Both the position numbers and the translations under genes were made by a program. Of a stretch of 64,000 nucleotides of DNA, positions 1 to 8,415 are shown piece after piece. The stretch is taken from NCBI GenBank assembly GCA_016700415.1, contig CP065018.1, positions 868,001 to 932,000 of the forward strand. The letters run 5' to 3'. The notes beneath the pieces are model-generated. The model searched no databases. It was not told where the DNA came from and worked only from the letters and a program-made list of their open reading frames with translations. The first letter of the stretch is position 1. The number at the start of each line of letters is the position of its first letter. This DNA is from Flavobacteriales bacterium. GTDB taxonomy: Bacteria; Bacteroidota; Bacteroidia; Flavobacteriales_F; PHOS-HE28.

Positions 1-365
1 CCGTTGACCCCCATTCCACCAAAAGCGCGGAACGGAGTTCAACATATAAGTGACCATGCTGTTCAAGGAACTCGCAGGGCATCGGATCGCGTTGGTGTAG
101 TGCGGATCGTTGGCGACCGGGGTTGCGGTGGATGGTTGGTTCAGGATGACCGGGACTGCGGGTCGGGGCCCGCAGTGACGTACGACCGTCGGAACCGTTG
201 TGACGTAAGACCGTCAGAACCGCTGTGACGTGCGCTTGCTGGAGCGAGGGAGATCGACTGAGCAGATCGGTTCCAGGTTGATCGAACGATCCACTTGTGG
301 AAAACTGATCACTCCTTTCCGACCTGCTCCGGGTAACTTCGTGGCCCTCGCCCCCAAGTCCCGAA
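1..365. other. intergenic region upstream of dnaE, no gene recognised
   Basis: I recognise no coding region here. The short open frames have no family features. A 25-bp unit beginning TGACGTA is repeated twice in tandem (176-200 and 201-225, three differences) and a third copy starts at 226 but breaks off. A TAACTTCG octamer at 334-341, close to the Bacteroidota -7 element TAnnTTTG, may be the dnaE promoter. Confidence 0.5.
176..225. repeat. 25-bp direct tandem repeat, two copies
   Basis: Two adjacent 25-bp units start with TGACGTACGACCGTC and TGACGTAAGACCGTC and differ at three positions. A third partial unit (TGACGTGCG) follows at 226. No function is evident. Confidence 0.6.
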
Positions 366-3300
366 ATGCAATTCTCCCACCTCCACGTCCACACCCAATA
401 CTCACTTCTCGACGGCGCCAGCAACATCAGCGCCTTGTTCAAGAAAGCGGCGGCGGACAGGCAGCCGGCGGTGGCCATCACCGACCATGGCAACATGTTC
501 GGCGCCTTCAAGTTCGTGGCCGAGGCAGGGAAGCATAGGAACGAGGACGGCACTCCAAAAGTGAAGCCCATCGTAGGCTGCGAGTTCTACTTGGTGGAGG
601 ACCGCCACAAGAAAGCCTTCACACGGGAGGACAAGGACCAGCGCTACCACCAGCTGATGCTGGCGAAGAACGCCATCGGCTACATGAACCTCAGCAAGCT
701 TTGCTCACTCGGATACATCGAGGGCTACTACAGCAAGTATCCGCGCATCGACAAGGAACTCGTCCTGCAGCATCACGAAGGGTTGATCGCAACCACCTGC
801 TGCTTGGCGGCGAGCGTGCCGCGCACCATCCTACGCAAGGGCGAGGCCGCTGGTGAAGTAGAGTTCAAGTGGTGGCTGGACCTCTTCGGCGACGACTATT
901 ACATCGAGCTGCAGCGCCATGGTATTGAGGACCAAGACAAGGTGAACGCCGTGCTGCTGAAGTGGGCCGTGAAGTACAATGTGCCCATCATCGCCAGCAA
1001 CGACAGCCACTACGTGGATCAGCAGGATGCCAACGCGCACGACATCCTGCTCTGCCTGAACACGGGCGAGAAGCAAAGCACGCCCAAGGCCACGGACGCC
1101 GATGCGGAGAACGGCACCACCAAGGGCAAGCGCTTCGCCTTCAGCAATGATGAGTTCTACTTCAAGTCGAAGGCGCAGATGCTGGAGCGCTTCAGCGACG
1201 TTCCGCAGGCGTTGGACAACACCAACTTGATCGTCGATAAGATCGAGACGTTGAAGTTGAAGAAGGATATTCTGCTTCCGAATTTTGAGATCCCGGTGGG
1301 CTTTGCGGACCAGGATGCGTTCCTGCGGCACATGACCTATGAGGGTGCTGTCCGGAGGTATTTGGGAGGTAACGGGGGTAATGGAGGTGAGGGAGGTGAG
1401 GGTATTGAGCCTGGTCTTGTTGGCGGGATCGACTCGTTGGACCCGAAGATCAAGGAGCGCTTGGACTTCGAGCTGTTCACCATCAGGACGATGGGCTTTG
1501 CGGGCTACTTTTTGATCACGCAGGATTTCATCAACCACGGCCGCGACATCGGGGTGGTGATCGGCCCCGGCCGTGGCAGCGCGGCGGGCAGCGCGGTGGC
1601 CTACTGCATCGGCATCACCAACATCGACCCGATCAAGTACGACCTGCTGTTCGAGCGCTTCCTTAACCCGGACCGCAAGAGCATGCCCGATATCGACACG
1701 GACTTCGACGACGAAGGCCGCCAGCGCGTGATCGACTACGTGGTGGAGAAGTACGGCAAGAACCAGGTGGCGCAGATCATCACCTACGGCAGCATCGCGG
1801 CCAAGAGCAGCATCCGCGACGTGGCGCGCGTGCTGGACCTGCCGCTGAACGAGGCCGACCGCTTGGCGAAGCTGGTGCCCGAAAGGCCCGGTATCAATCT
1901 CGGCCGCCTTTTGCATGCCCCGCTTGAGGGCCCCGGCAGCCTGAAGGAAAGGGAGAACCTGAGCAGCGACGAGATCGCCAACGTGAAGCAATTGCGCGAG
2001 GTGCAGCAAAGCGGCGAAGCCACGGCGGACGTGCTGAACGAGGCCGAAAAGCTCGAAGGCTCCGTGCGCGGCACCGGCATCCACGCGGCGGGGATCATCA
2101 TCGCGCCGAGCGATCTCACGGACATCATCCCCGTGTGCATCAGCAAGGAATCCACCCTCCTGCTCACCCAGTACGACGGGCGCGTGATCGAGGATGCGGG
2201 CGTGATCAAGATGGACTTCCTCGGCCTGAAGACGCTCACCATCCTTCGCGATGCGCTGCGGATGATCAAGGCGAACCACGGCATCGACATCGCCATCGAC
2301 GACATCCCGCTGGACGATCCAAAGACCTTCGCCCTGTACCAGCGCGCCGAGACCAACGGCACCTTCCAGTTCGAGAGCGGCGGCATGCAGAAGTACCTGC
2401 GGGAGCTGAAGCCCGACCAGTTCGGCGACCTCATCGCCATGAACGCGCTCTACCGGCCGGGGCCGATCGAATACATCCCCAGCTTCATCAAACGCAAGCA
2501 CGGGCAGGAGGAGATCGTCTACGAGCTCCCCGAGATGGAGGAACTGCTGAAGGAGACCTATGGCGTCACCGTGTACCAAGAGCAGGTTATGTTGCTCAGC
2601 CAAAAGCTGGCGGGCTTCACCAAGGGCGACGCGGACGTGCTGCGGAAGGCCATGGGCAAGAAGGACCGCGCCACGCTGGACAAGATGAAGGGGAAGTTCC
2701 TCGAAGGCACGTCCACCAAGGGCCTCGACGCGAAAGTCTGCGCCAAGGTGTGGACCGACTGGGAGGCCTTCGCGCAATACGCCTTCAACAAAAGCCACAG
2801 CACCTGTTACGCCTTCGTCGCCTACCAGACCACCTGGCTCAAGGCGAACTACCCGGCGGAATTCATGGCCTCGGTGCTCACGCATTCGCAGAGCGCCATC
2901 GACAAGGTGACCTTCTTCATGGAGGAATGCCGCCGCATGGGCATCCCCGTGCTGGGGCCGGACGTTAACGAAAGCGGCTTCCAGTTCAGCGTGAACAAGC
3001 AAGGCCAGATCCGTTTCGGGCTGGGTGCTGTGAAGGGCGTGGGCGAAGGTGCCGTGGACGCCATCGTGAGCGAACGGCAAAGCGAGCGCGGCCCTTACGT
3101 GAGCGTGTATGACCTGATGCGCCGCGTGAACCTGCGCAGCGCGAACCGGAAATCGCTGGAGAGCCTGGCCTATGCAGGCGCGTTCGACGGCTTGGGCGGC
3201 ATGCACCGGGCGCATTTCTTCTTCAGCCCCGGCGAAGGCAAGCCGACCTTCATCGAGACGCTGGTGCGCTACGGCCAGCAGCATCAGGACGGTGCGGACA

Positions 3301-4034
3301 GCTCGCAGGTGAACATGTTCGACATGAGCGAGGAAGGCGCCGCCATACCCGAACCGATGCTTCCGCCTGCGGAACCATGGAGCGCCTTGGAACAATTGCA
3401 CCACGAGAAGGAGGTGATCGGCTTCTACCTCAGCGGCCATCCGCTGGACGACCACCGGATCGAGATCAAGCACCTGTGCAATGCGCAATTGCCGCAGCTT
3501 GCGGACCTGAAGAGCGTGGCGGGCCGTGAACTGTGCATGGCCGGCATCGTCACCAAGGCTGAGCACCGCATCGCCAAGAGCGGGAAGCCCTTCGGAAGCT
3601 TCTCAATGGAAGATCACTATGGCAAGCATGATTTCATGCTTTTCAGCGAGGATTACATGAAATTCAAGCTCTACCTGCAGGCCGGCACGCTGCTGCTACT
3701 GAAAGGCAGGGCCATGGAACGCACTTGGGGCCGCGACGAGGGCCAGTTGGAGTTCAAGATCTCCAATATCGACCTCTTGAGCGATGCGCGTGAGAAATAC
3801 ATCACCAAGCTCATCCTGAAGATGGACGCCGCCCGCGTGAACGAAGAATTGAGCCGGGAGCTTTCCGACATACTGGCCGAAAACAAAGGGACCTGCAAAG
3901 TGCTGATCTCCTTGGTCGATAGCGGGGAAAACATCATGGTGGACGCGCCGAGCAAAGCCAGAACGGTGGCCATCACCAATGAGCTTACCGACCGATTGGA
4001 TAACTTGGTCGACCTGAAATGGTCGCTTAGCTGA
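366..4034 (+). CDS. dnaE: DNA polymerase III subunit alpha
   Basis: This is the replicative polymerase catalytic subunit (1222 aa), of the DnaE rather than the PolC type. The PHP domain opens with HLHVHTQYSLLDGA. The polymerase active site shows PDIDTDFDD (Asp442 and Asp444) and the third acidic residue in IKMDFLGLKTLT (Asp617). The C-terminal part, around residues 1050-1130, looks like the OB-fold region. Length is slightly above the E. coli protein (1160 aa). The extra length includes a Gly/Asn/Glu-rich insert at about residues 333-353 (GGNGGNGGEGGEG), placed between the motifs RRY and KIKERLDFEL, which I expect to be close together in relatives. The DNA of the insert (1364-1413) resembles a G-rich repeat upstream of fabI. 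Start chosen at the PHP N-terminus. Confidence 0.97.
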   Translation: MQFSHLHVHTQYSLLDGASNISALFKKAAADRQPAVAITDHGNMFGAFKFVAEAGKHRNEDGTPKVKPIVGCEFYLVEDRHKKAFTREDKDQRYHQLMLAKNAIGYMNLSKLCSLGYIEGYYSKYPRIDKELVLQHHEGLIATTCCLAASVPRTILRKGEAAGEVEFKWWLDLFGDDYYIELQRHGIEDQDKVNAVLLKWAVKYNVPIIASNDSHYVDQQDANAHDILLCLNTGEKQSTPKATDADAENGTTKGKRFAFSNDEFYFKSKAQMLERFSDVPQALDNTNLIVDKIETLKLKKDILLPNFEIPVGFADQDAFLRHMTYEGAVRRYLGGNGGNGGEGGEGIEPGLVGGIDSLDPKIKERLDFELFTIRTMGFAGYFLITQDFINHGRDIGVVIGPGRGSAAGSAVAYCIGITNIDPIKYDLLFERFLNPDRKSMPDIDTDFDDEGRQRVIDYVVEKYGKNQVAQIITYGSIAAKSSIRDVARVLDLPLNEADRLAKLVPERPGINLGRLLHAPLEGPGSLKERENLSSDEIANVKQLREVQQSGEATADVLNEAEKLEGSVRGTGIHAAGIIIAPSDLTDIIPVCISKESTLLLTQYDGRVIEDAGVIKMDFLGLKTLTILRDALRMIKANHGIDIAIDDIPLDDPKTFALYQRAETNGTFQFESGGMQKYLRELKPDQFGDLIAMNALYRPGPIEYIPSFIKRKHGQEEIVYELPEMEELLKETYGVTVYQEQVMLLSQKLAGFTKGDADVLRKAMGKKDRATLDKMKGKFLEGTSTKGLDAKVCAKVWTDWEAFAQYAFNKSHSTCYAFVAYQTTWLKANYPAEFMASVLTHSQSAIDKVTFFMEECRRMGIPVLGPDVNESGFQFSVNKQGQIRFGLGAVKGVGEGAVDAIVSERQSERGPYVSVYDLMRRVNLRSANRKSLESLAYAGAFDGLGGMHRAHFFFSPGEGKPTFIETLVRYGQQHQDGADSSQVNMFDMSEEGAAIPEPMLPPAEPWSALEQLHHEKEVIGFYLSGHPLDDHRIEIKHLCNAQLPQLADLKSVAGRELCMAGIVTKAEHRIAKSGKPFGSFSMEDHYGKHDFMLFSEDYMKFKLYLQAGTLLLLKGRAMERTWGRDEGQLEFKISNIDLLSDAREKYITKLILKMDAARVNEELSRELSDILAENKGTCKVLISLVDSGENIMVDAPSKARTVAITNELTDRLDNLVDLKWSLS
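1364..1413 (+). repeat. G-rich minisatellite inside the dnaE reading frame
   Basis: The stretch consists of imperfect GGNGGT / GGTGAGG units without T-rich codons, unlike the surrounding coding sequence. It is in frame and codes for GGNGGNGGEGGEG. The same kind of sequence, including GGAGGTGAGGGAGG, occurs on the minus strand at 31026-31085 in an intergenic position. Confidence 0.7.
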
Positions 4035-4175
4035 CCAAGTGTCAGGCAAAAACGGTCCGGTATGGTTTTCGACAAGCCGCACGTAATCCCGAACTTAGCG
4101 GCACCAAACGCTCCCTTGCCAAAGAAATCACACACCAAATCGGGCGACCGAACGCCCACAACGCAACACAAAAAC

Positions 4176-4505
4176 ATGGCACTTGAACTGACCGACAGCA
4201 ATTTTGAGGAACTCGCGCTGAAGAGCGACAAGCCGGTGATGGTGGACTTCTGGGCGGAATGGTGCGGCCCTTGCCGTATGGTCGGCCCCGTGGTTGAAGA
4301 ACTCTCCAAGGAATACGAAGGCAAGGCCGTGATCGGCAAGGTCAACGTGGACAACAACCCCGGCGTCGCCACCAAGTACGGCATCCGCAGCATCCCCACC
4401 ATCCTCTTCCTGAAGAACGGCGAAGTGGTGGACCGCAGCGTAGGCGCGGTGCCCAAGGCACAATTAGCCAGCAAGCTGGAAGGGCAATTGACGCCTGTCG
4501 CCTAA
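4176..4505 (+). CDS. trxA: thioredoxin
   Basis: This is a small cytosolic disulfide reductase of 109 aa, the normal thioredoxin length. It has the WCGPC active site (Cys30, Cys33), the buried Asp24 in VDFWAEW, and the cis-proline in SIPT (Pro74). The open frame extends upstream to 4062, but the sequence before the chosen ATG (KNMALEL) has no thioredoxin character. The ATG at 4176 follows an A-rich stretch, as is usual in Bacteroidota. A strong terminator follows directly. Confidence 0.95.
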   Translation: MALELTDSNFEELALKSDKPVMVDFWAEWCGPCRMVGPVVEELSKEYEGKAVIGKVNVDNNPGVATKYGIRSIPTILFLKNGEVVDRSVGAVPKAQLASKLEGQLTPVA

Positions 4506-4533
4506 GAGACAGCGAAAAGCATCTTTAGACCAG

Positions 4534-4559
4534 AAGGCCCGGACCGCTCCGGGCCTTTT
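4534..4559 (+). terminator. intrinsic terminator after trxA
   Basis: A perfect 10-bp stem AAGGCCCGGA / TCCGGGCCTT with a CCGC loop, followed by T residues. It lies 28 bases after the trxA stop. Confidence 0.87.
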
Positions 4560-4599
4560 GCATTTTGGATCGCCGCAGGCCCGCCATGTGTCGGAGATA

Positions 4600-4672
4600 T
4601 GGCTGGGCGTGAGTAGCGGTGACGTTCGCCTTTGCGCGACCCCGGTAGGCACCGGGGGCGAAAATGTTCGGC
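4600..4672. repeat. partial copy of the GCGACCCCGG intergenic element
   Basis: In the gap between convergent trxA and the ABC transporter gene, the sequence GCGCGACCCCGG...CCGGGGGCGAA...GGCCATG shares blocks with the longer element at 41770-41935 (GCGACCCCGG, CCGGGGGCGAAGG, GGCCATG). The central palindrome is missing, so this looks like a deletion derivative or a related short form. Confidence 0.45.
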
Positions 4673-4682
4673 CATGGTCGTT

Positions 4683-6428
4683 TCACGCGAACTGTAGATC
4701 GTACAACTTCCTGTACGCCCCGTTCATAGCCAACAGCTCCTGGTGCGAGCCCTGCTCGATGATGCGGCCTTCACCGATCACGAGGATGCGGTCCGCTTTC
4801 TGGATCGTGCTTAACCGGTGTGCGATCACGATGCTGGTCCTGCCTTGCGTGATCTTCTCCGTGGCCTGTTGGATCAACTGCTCGCTCATGCTGTCCACGC
4901 TGCTGGTGGCCTCGTCGAGCACGAGCACTTTGGGCTGGTTCACAAAGGCGCGCATAAAAGCGAGCAGTTGGCGTTGGCCCACGCTGAGGATGGCGCCGCG
5001 TTCCCGCACATCGGTATCATATCCCAGCGGCAATTGCATGATGAAGTCGTGCGCACCCACGGCCTTCGCGGCTGCGATCACCTCCTCACGCGAGATCTTG
5101 TCGTCGTGCAGCGTGATGTTGTTGTGTACCGTGTCGCTGAACAGGAACACATCCTGTAGGACCACGGAGACGCTCTTGCGCAGCTCCCCAAGGCGATAAT
5201 CACGGATGTTCACGCCGTCCAGCAGCACTTTGCCCTTCTGGTATTCATAGGCGCGGCTCAGCACGTTCACGATGCTGCTCTTGCCGCTTCCGGTGGCGCC
5301 CACCAAGGCGATCATCTGCCCGGCTTTCGCGGTGAAGGAGATGTTCTTCAGCACGTATTCCTCGTCGATATAGGCGAACCAGAGATCCACGAAAGCGATG
5401 TTGCCTTGGACCTCGGCCGTGCTCAGGGTGCCACTCTCGTCCATGGTGGCCTCGGTATCCAGCACGGCGAAAACACGCTCACTGCCCACCATGCCCATCT
5501 GCAACACGTTGAAGCGGTCGGCCAATTGGCGGATCGGGCGGTAAAGCATGTTGATGAACTGGATGTAGGCGATCAGTTCCCCGAAGGTGGCCACGCCTTT
5601 CAGCACGTCGCCCACGCCCCACCAGATGAGGAAGGCCAGCGAAACGGCACTGAGGATTTCCACGATCGGAAAGAAGAGCGAGTAGGCGAACACGGACCGG
5701 ATATGCGCGCCCCGATGTTCCTTGTTGATGGCCGTGAACTTGCGGTACTCCTGCCTTTCGCGCCCGAAAAGCTGAACGATGGCCATGCCTTGGATGTGCT
5801 CCTGCACGAAGGCGTTGAGCCGCGCCACTTGCGTCCGCACGTCCTGGAAACTCTTCTGGATGGCGTTCTTGAAGATATTGGTGGCCCACAGCAGCAACGG
5901 GATCGGCACCATGCTCCACAGCGCGAGTTCCCAGTTGTAAACGAACATCACGACCACCACCACGGTCAGCTTCAGGAGGTCGCCCATGATCGAGAGCAGG
6001 CCTTGTGAGAAAATGCTCTCGATGGTCCCGATGTCGCTGATCACGCGCGTGACGAGCGTACCGATGGGCGTTCGGTCGAAGTAGCGCATGCGGAAGCCCA
6101 CGATCTTGGTGAAGAGCTGCTGACGCAGGTCGAAGGTGATGGTCTGCCCCAGCCAGCTCGTCCAATAGCCTTGGTAGAACTGGACGATACCTTCCACGAC
6201 CAGCAGGCCCACCACGATCGCCATCATCATGTAGAGGCCGTTCAGGTCACCCTTGACGGCGTAGTTGTCCACCATCTTGGCCATCAGCACGGGGCGCACC
6301 ACCGCTACCAGCGAAAGGAAAATGGTGAGCGCGAACGTGATCCAGAACAGCCTGCGGTAGGGCCGTACGAACTGCATCACCCGGCGGAACAGCCCCACAT
6401 CGAACGCCTTGCCCTTGGTGCCGCTCAT
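4683..6428 (-). CDS. ABC transporter, fused permease and ATPase (MsbA/MdlB-like)
   Basis: A half-transporter of 581 aa with an N-terminal six-helix exporter domain (about residues 20-310) and a C-terminal ATPase domain. Walker A is GATGSGKSS, the signature is LSVGQRQ, Walker B is VLVLDEAT, and the H-loop is IAHRLST. Family knowledge suggests export of lipid, peptide or drug as a homodimer or heterodimer; the substrate cannot be read from the sequence. It overlaps the upstream truA gene by 4 nt (ATGA), so the two are probably translated together. Confidence 0.92.
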   Translation of the reverse strand: MSGTKGKAFDVGLFRRVMQFVRPYRRLFWITFALTIFLSLVAVVRPVLMAKMVDNYAVKGDLNGLYMMMAIVVGLLVVEGIVQFYQGYWTSWLGQTITFDLRQQLFTKIVGFRMRYFDRTPIGTLVTRVISDIGTIESIFSQGLLSIMGDLLKLTVVVVVMFVYNWELALWSMVPIPLLLWATNIFKNAIQKSFQDVRTQVARLNAFVQEHIQGMAIVQLFGRERQEYRKFTAINKEHRGAHIRSVFAYSLFFPIVEILSAVSLAFLIWWGVGDVLKGVATFGELIAYIQFINMLYRPIRQLADRFNVLQMGMVGSERVFAVLDTEATMDESGTLSTAEVQGNIAFVDLWFAYIDEEYVLKNISFTAKAGQMIALVGATGSGKSSIVNVLSRAYEYQKGKVLLDGVNIRDYRLGELRKSVSVVLQDVFLFSDTVHNNITLHDDKISREEVIAAAKAVGAHDFIMQLPLGYDTDVRERGAILSVGQRQLLAFMRAFVNQPKVLVLDEATSSVDSMSEQLIQQATEKITQGRTSIVIAHRLSTIQKADRILVIGEGRIIEQGSHQELLAMNGAYRKLYDLQFA

Positions 6429-7186
6429 GCTTCTCGTTGCTGGATGAAGGGATATTCGATGCGCGATAAGTAGAGCCCGCAGGCCGGCGCGCTCTTGCCT
6501 GCCTTTCCGCGATCATGCGAGGCGAGCACTTCGGCCATGTACTCCACCGGCCAATGGCCCTTCCCGATGCGGATGCAGGTGCCCACGATCGCGCGCACCA
6601 TGTTCCTCAGGTACCGGTCCGCGGTGATGGTGAAGCGATAACCGACCTCCGTGGCCACCCAGTTCGCTTGGCGCACATCGCAAATGGACGTGCCGTTGTC
6701 GCTGCCGGTGCGCTGGAAGCAGCTGAAATCCTGCGTACCGATCAACACTTGGCAGGCAGCATCCATGGCAGCGACATCCAGTTCCACGCTGAGCAGACAG
6801 GACTTGTCGTGGAGGAACGGATCCTTTCGCCGGTGGATCAGGTAGGTGTACTCGCGTTCCCGCGCGCTGAAACGGGCGTGGGCATCATCCGCGACCGGGA
6901 TCAGGCGTTTGGCGGCGATGCTCGGCGGCAGCATACCGTTTATGCTGTTGTAGAATCCGTCCGTGTTCTCGATCGGCTCCGGAGCATCGAAATGGATGAA
7001 GTAGGAAGAGGCATGGACACCGGTGTCGGTGCGGCCGCAGCCCAAGGCCGTCACCTTCGGCCTTCTCAGCCGCATGCGGAGCGCCCTTTCAACTTCCTCC
7101 TGCACGGTGGTCGTGCCCGCCAGTTGCCGCTGCCAGCCCCGGTAGGGCGTGCCGTCATAGGCGAGTTCCATGAAATAGCGTGGCAT
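6425..7186 (-). CDS. truA: tRNA pseudouridine synthase A
   Basis: A 253-aa enzyme that makes pseudouridine at positions 38-40 of tRNA anticodon arms. It shows the N-terminal ELAYDGTPYRGWQRQ motif and the catalytic motif GCGRTDTGVHA, in which the Asp after RT is the nucleophile. It is first in a two-gene unit with the ABC transporter (4-nt overlap). The start codon lies only a few bases from the octamer repeat at 7195-7234. Confidence 0.95.
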   Translation of the reverse strand: MPRYFMELAYDGTPYRGWQRQLAGTTTVQEEVERALRMRLRRPKVTALGCGRTDTGVHASSYFIHFDAPEPIENTDGFYNSINGMLPPSIAAKRLIPVADDAHARFSAREREYTYLIHRRKDPFLHDKSCLLSVELDVAAMDAACQVLIGTQDFSCFQRTGSDNGTSICDVRQANWVATEVGYRFTITADRYLRNMVRAIVGTCIRIGKGHWPVEYMAEVLASHDRGKAGKSAPACGLYLSRIEYPFIQQREA

Positions 7187-7194
7187 GCTTGGGC

Positions 7195-7234
7195 GATCGG
7201 TCGATCGGTCGATCAGATGATCAGATGATCAGAT
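7195..7234. repeat. tandem octamer repeat GATCRGWY between divergent genes
   Basis: Five adjacent 8-bp units: GATCGGTC twice, then GATCAGAT three times, followed by a degenerate GATGAGAA. It lies between the truA start and the phosphoesterase start, in the shared upstream region. Confidence 0.8.
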
Positions 7235-7283
7235 GATGAGAAGATGGGAATGCGGGGCGCAAAAGTAGGACGGGAACAAGGGC

Positions 7284-7291
7284 GATCTTTG
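7284..7291 (+). promoter_or_regulatory. probable -7 promoter element of the phosphoesterase gene
   Basis: GATCTTTG matches the Bacteroidota -7 consensus TAnnTTTG at seven informative positions bar the first. Only five bases separate it from the ATG at 7297, which implies a leaderless or nearly leaderless transcript. The same octamer with identical flanks (CGATCTTTGTCC) precedes the DUF5683 gene at 18041. Confidence 0.4.
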
Positions 7292-7296
7292 TCCGG

Positions 7297-7803
7297 ATGA
7301 AGCGCATCGGACTCCTTAGCGATACCCATGGCTGGTTGGATCCGCGCCTGCAAGAGCATTTCAAGGAGTGTGATGAGATCTGGCATGCGGGTGACATCGG
7401 CGGGAAAACCGTGACCGATGAGCTGCAACGCTGGAAGCCATTGCGTGCGATCCACGGCAACATCGACGATGCCAAAACCCGTCTGGATTTCCCTTCCGAC
7501 CAGCGCTTCACGGTCGAAGGCGTGCGCGTTTGGATGACGCACATCGGCGGAAGGCCCCCGCGCTACGACCCGGCCGTGCGGGACGAACTGAAGCGGGACC
7601 CGCCCACACTTTTCATCTGCGGCCATTCGCACATCTGCATGGTGAAGTTCGACGCCGCGTTGAACATGCTCTACATGAACCCAGGCGCTACCGGCAGGCA
7701 CGGCTGGCACAAGGTGCGCACGGCGCTGCGTTTCACCATTGACGGGGTTAAACTGAAGGACTTGGAGGTGATAGAGTTGGGACCCAGAGGTGCTGGGGAA
7801 TAG
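7297..7803 (+). CDS. metallophosphoesterase, YfcE/MJ0936 type
   Basis: A 168-aa calcineurin-like phosphodiesterase. The metal ligands are visible in order: SDTHG near the N-terminus, GDIGG, GNID, and GHSH near residue 108. The family cleaves phosphodiesters in vitro; the cellular substrate is unknown. The TAG stop is the first part of a TTGTCAG repeat arm (see 7802-7944). Confidence 0.88.
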   Translation: MKRIGLLSDTHGWLDPRLQEHFKECDEIWHAGDIGGKTVTDELQRWKPLRAIHGNIDDAKTRLDFPSDQRFTVEGVRVWMTHIGGRPPRYDPAVRDELKRDPPTLFICGHSHICMVKFDAALNMLYMNPGATGRHGWHKVRTALRFTIDGVKLKDLEVIELGPRGAGE

Positions 7804-7944
7804 TTGTCAGTTGTCCGTTGTCAGGCGTTGCCGCGACACCCTCCGTCCGTGGCCGCGAGAAAACACTGAATTGCACTAAACGCCCATGGTGGCACCGGAC
7901 CTGCAACTGCCCCCTGACAACTGACAACTCTAATCTGACAACTA
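7802..7944. repeat. TTGTCAG inverted-repeat element between convergent genes
   Basis: The left arm (7802-7824) has three 7-bp units of the GTTGTCA type. The right arm (7914-7943) has the complementary CTGACAACTGACAACT and a further CTGACAACT. The arms enclose a GC-rich loop of about 90 bases. On each side the TAG stop codon of the adjoining gene runs directly into TTGTCAG, so the element marks both 3' ends. Confidence 0.75.
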
Positions 7945-8415
7945 TCGAAGCCGATCCATGCTCTTCACCAGCGCCTGGTCCTTGCGGATACCGCTCTCGG
8001 CAAGCAGGATGAACACGATCATGAGCAATGGCAGGCCGGCGGAAACCCCGAACGTGCCTTCAACCCTTCCACCTTGTGCCAGATAAGCACGAACGGAGTT
8101 ATCGGTGATGAAGAGGAAGACCACCACGGCCATGGTCAACAGGTTGGCGGTACGTGCGAGCAACAATTGGCGCCGACGGTTCTTGTAGAAGAATACGATC
8201 GCCACCAGCAGCACCGAGATCAGGGCGAGCACCGGGGCGAACGGGACCTTGACGGCGGCATCGACCACCGGCGTCCCATCGGCCATGAAAAAACCCGTGG
8301 TGCGAAAAACGAACCCTTGGTCGCCGCGCAGGAAGGAATCCACAGGGAACAAAAAGGTGAGCGCTCCGCAAAGTGCTGCCAGCAGCAGGAATACGGTCTG
8401 TCTTCGTTGGATCAT
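7942..8415 (-). CDS. DUF4293 family membrane protein
   Basis: A 157-aa protein beginning MIQRRQTVFLLLAALCG, the hallmark N-terminus of DUF4293, a Bacteroidota family of unknown function. Four hydrophobic segments are visible (about residues 7-25, 50-75, 90-110, 120-145). In other Bacteroidota DUF4293 is often beside rho, as here: the two genes are divergent with a 222-bp gap. Confidence 0.85.
   Translation of the reverse strand: MIQRRQTVFLLLAALCGALTFLFPVDSFLRGDQGFVFRTTGFFMADGTPVVDAAVKVPFAPVLALISVLLVAIVFFYKNRRRQLLLARTANLLTMAVVVFLFITDNSVRAYLAQGGRVEGTFGVSAGLPLLMIVFILLAESGIRKDQALVKSMDRLR

Noticed and set aside
831..3566. 911-codon open frame antisense to dnaE
   Set aside because: It is the reverse complement of a GC-rich gene with third-position G/C bias. 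Its sequence is His/Val/Leu-rich without any family motif, and dnaE is certain.
4676..4696. parS-like sequence GTTTCACGCGAACTG
   Set aside because: It matches only about the first half of parS and forms the last codons of the ABC transporter gene.
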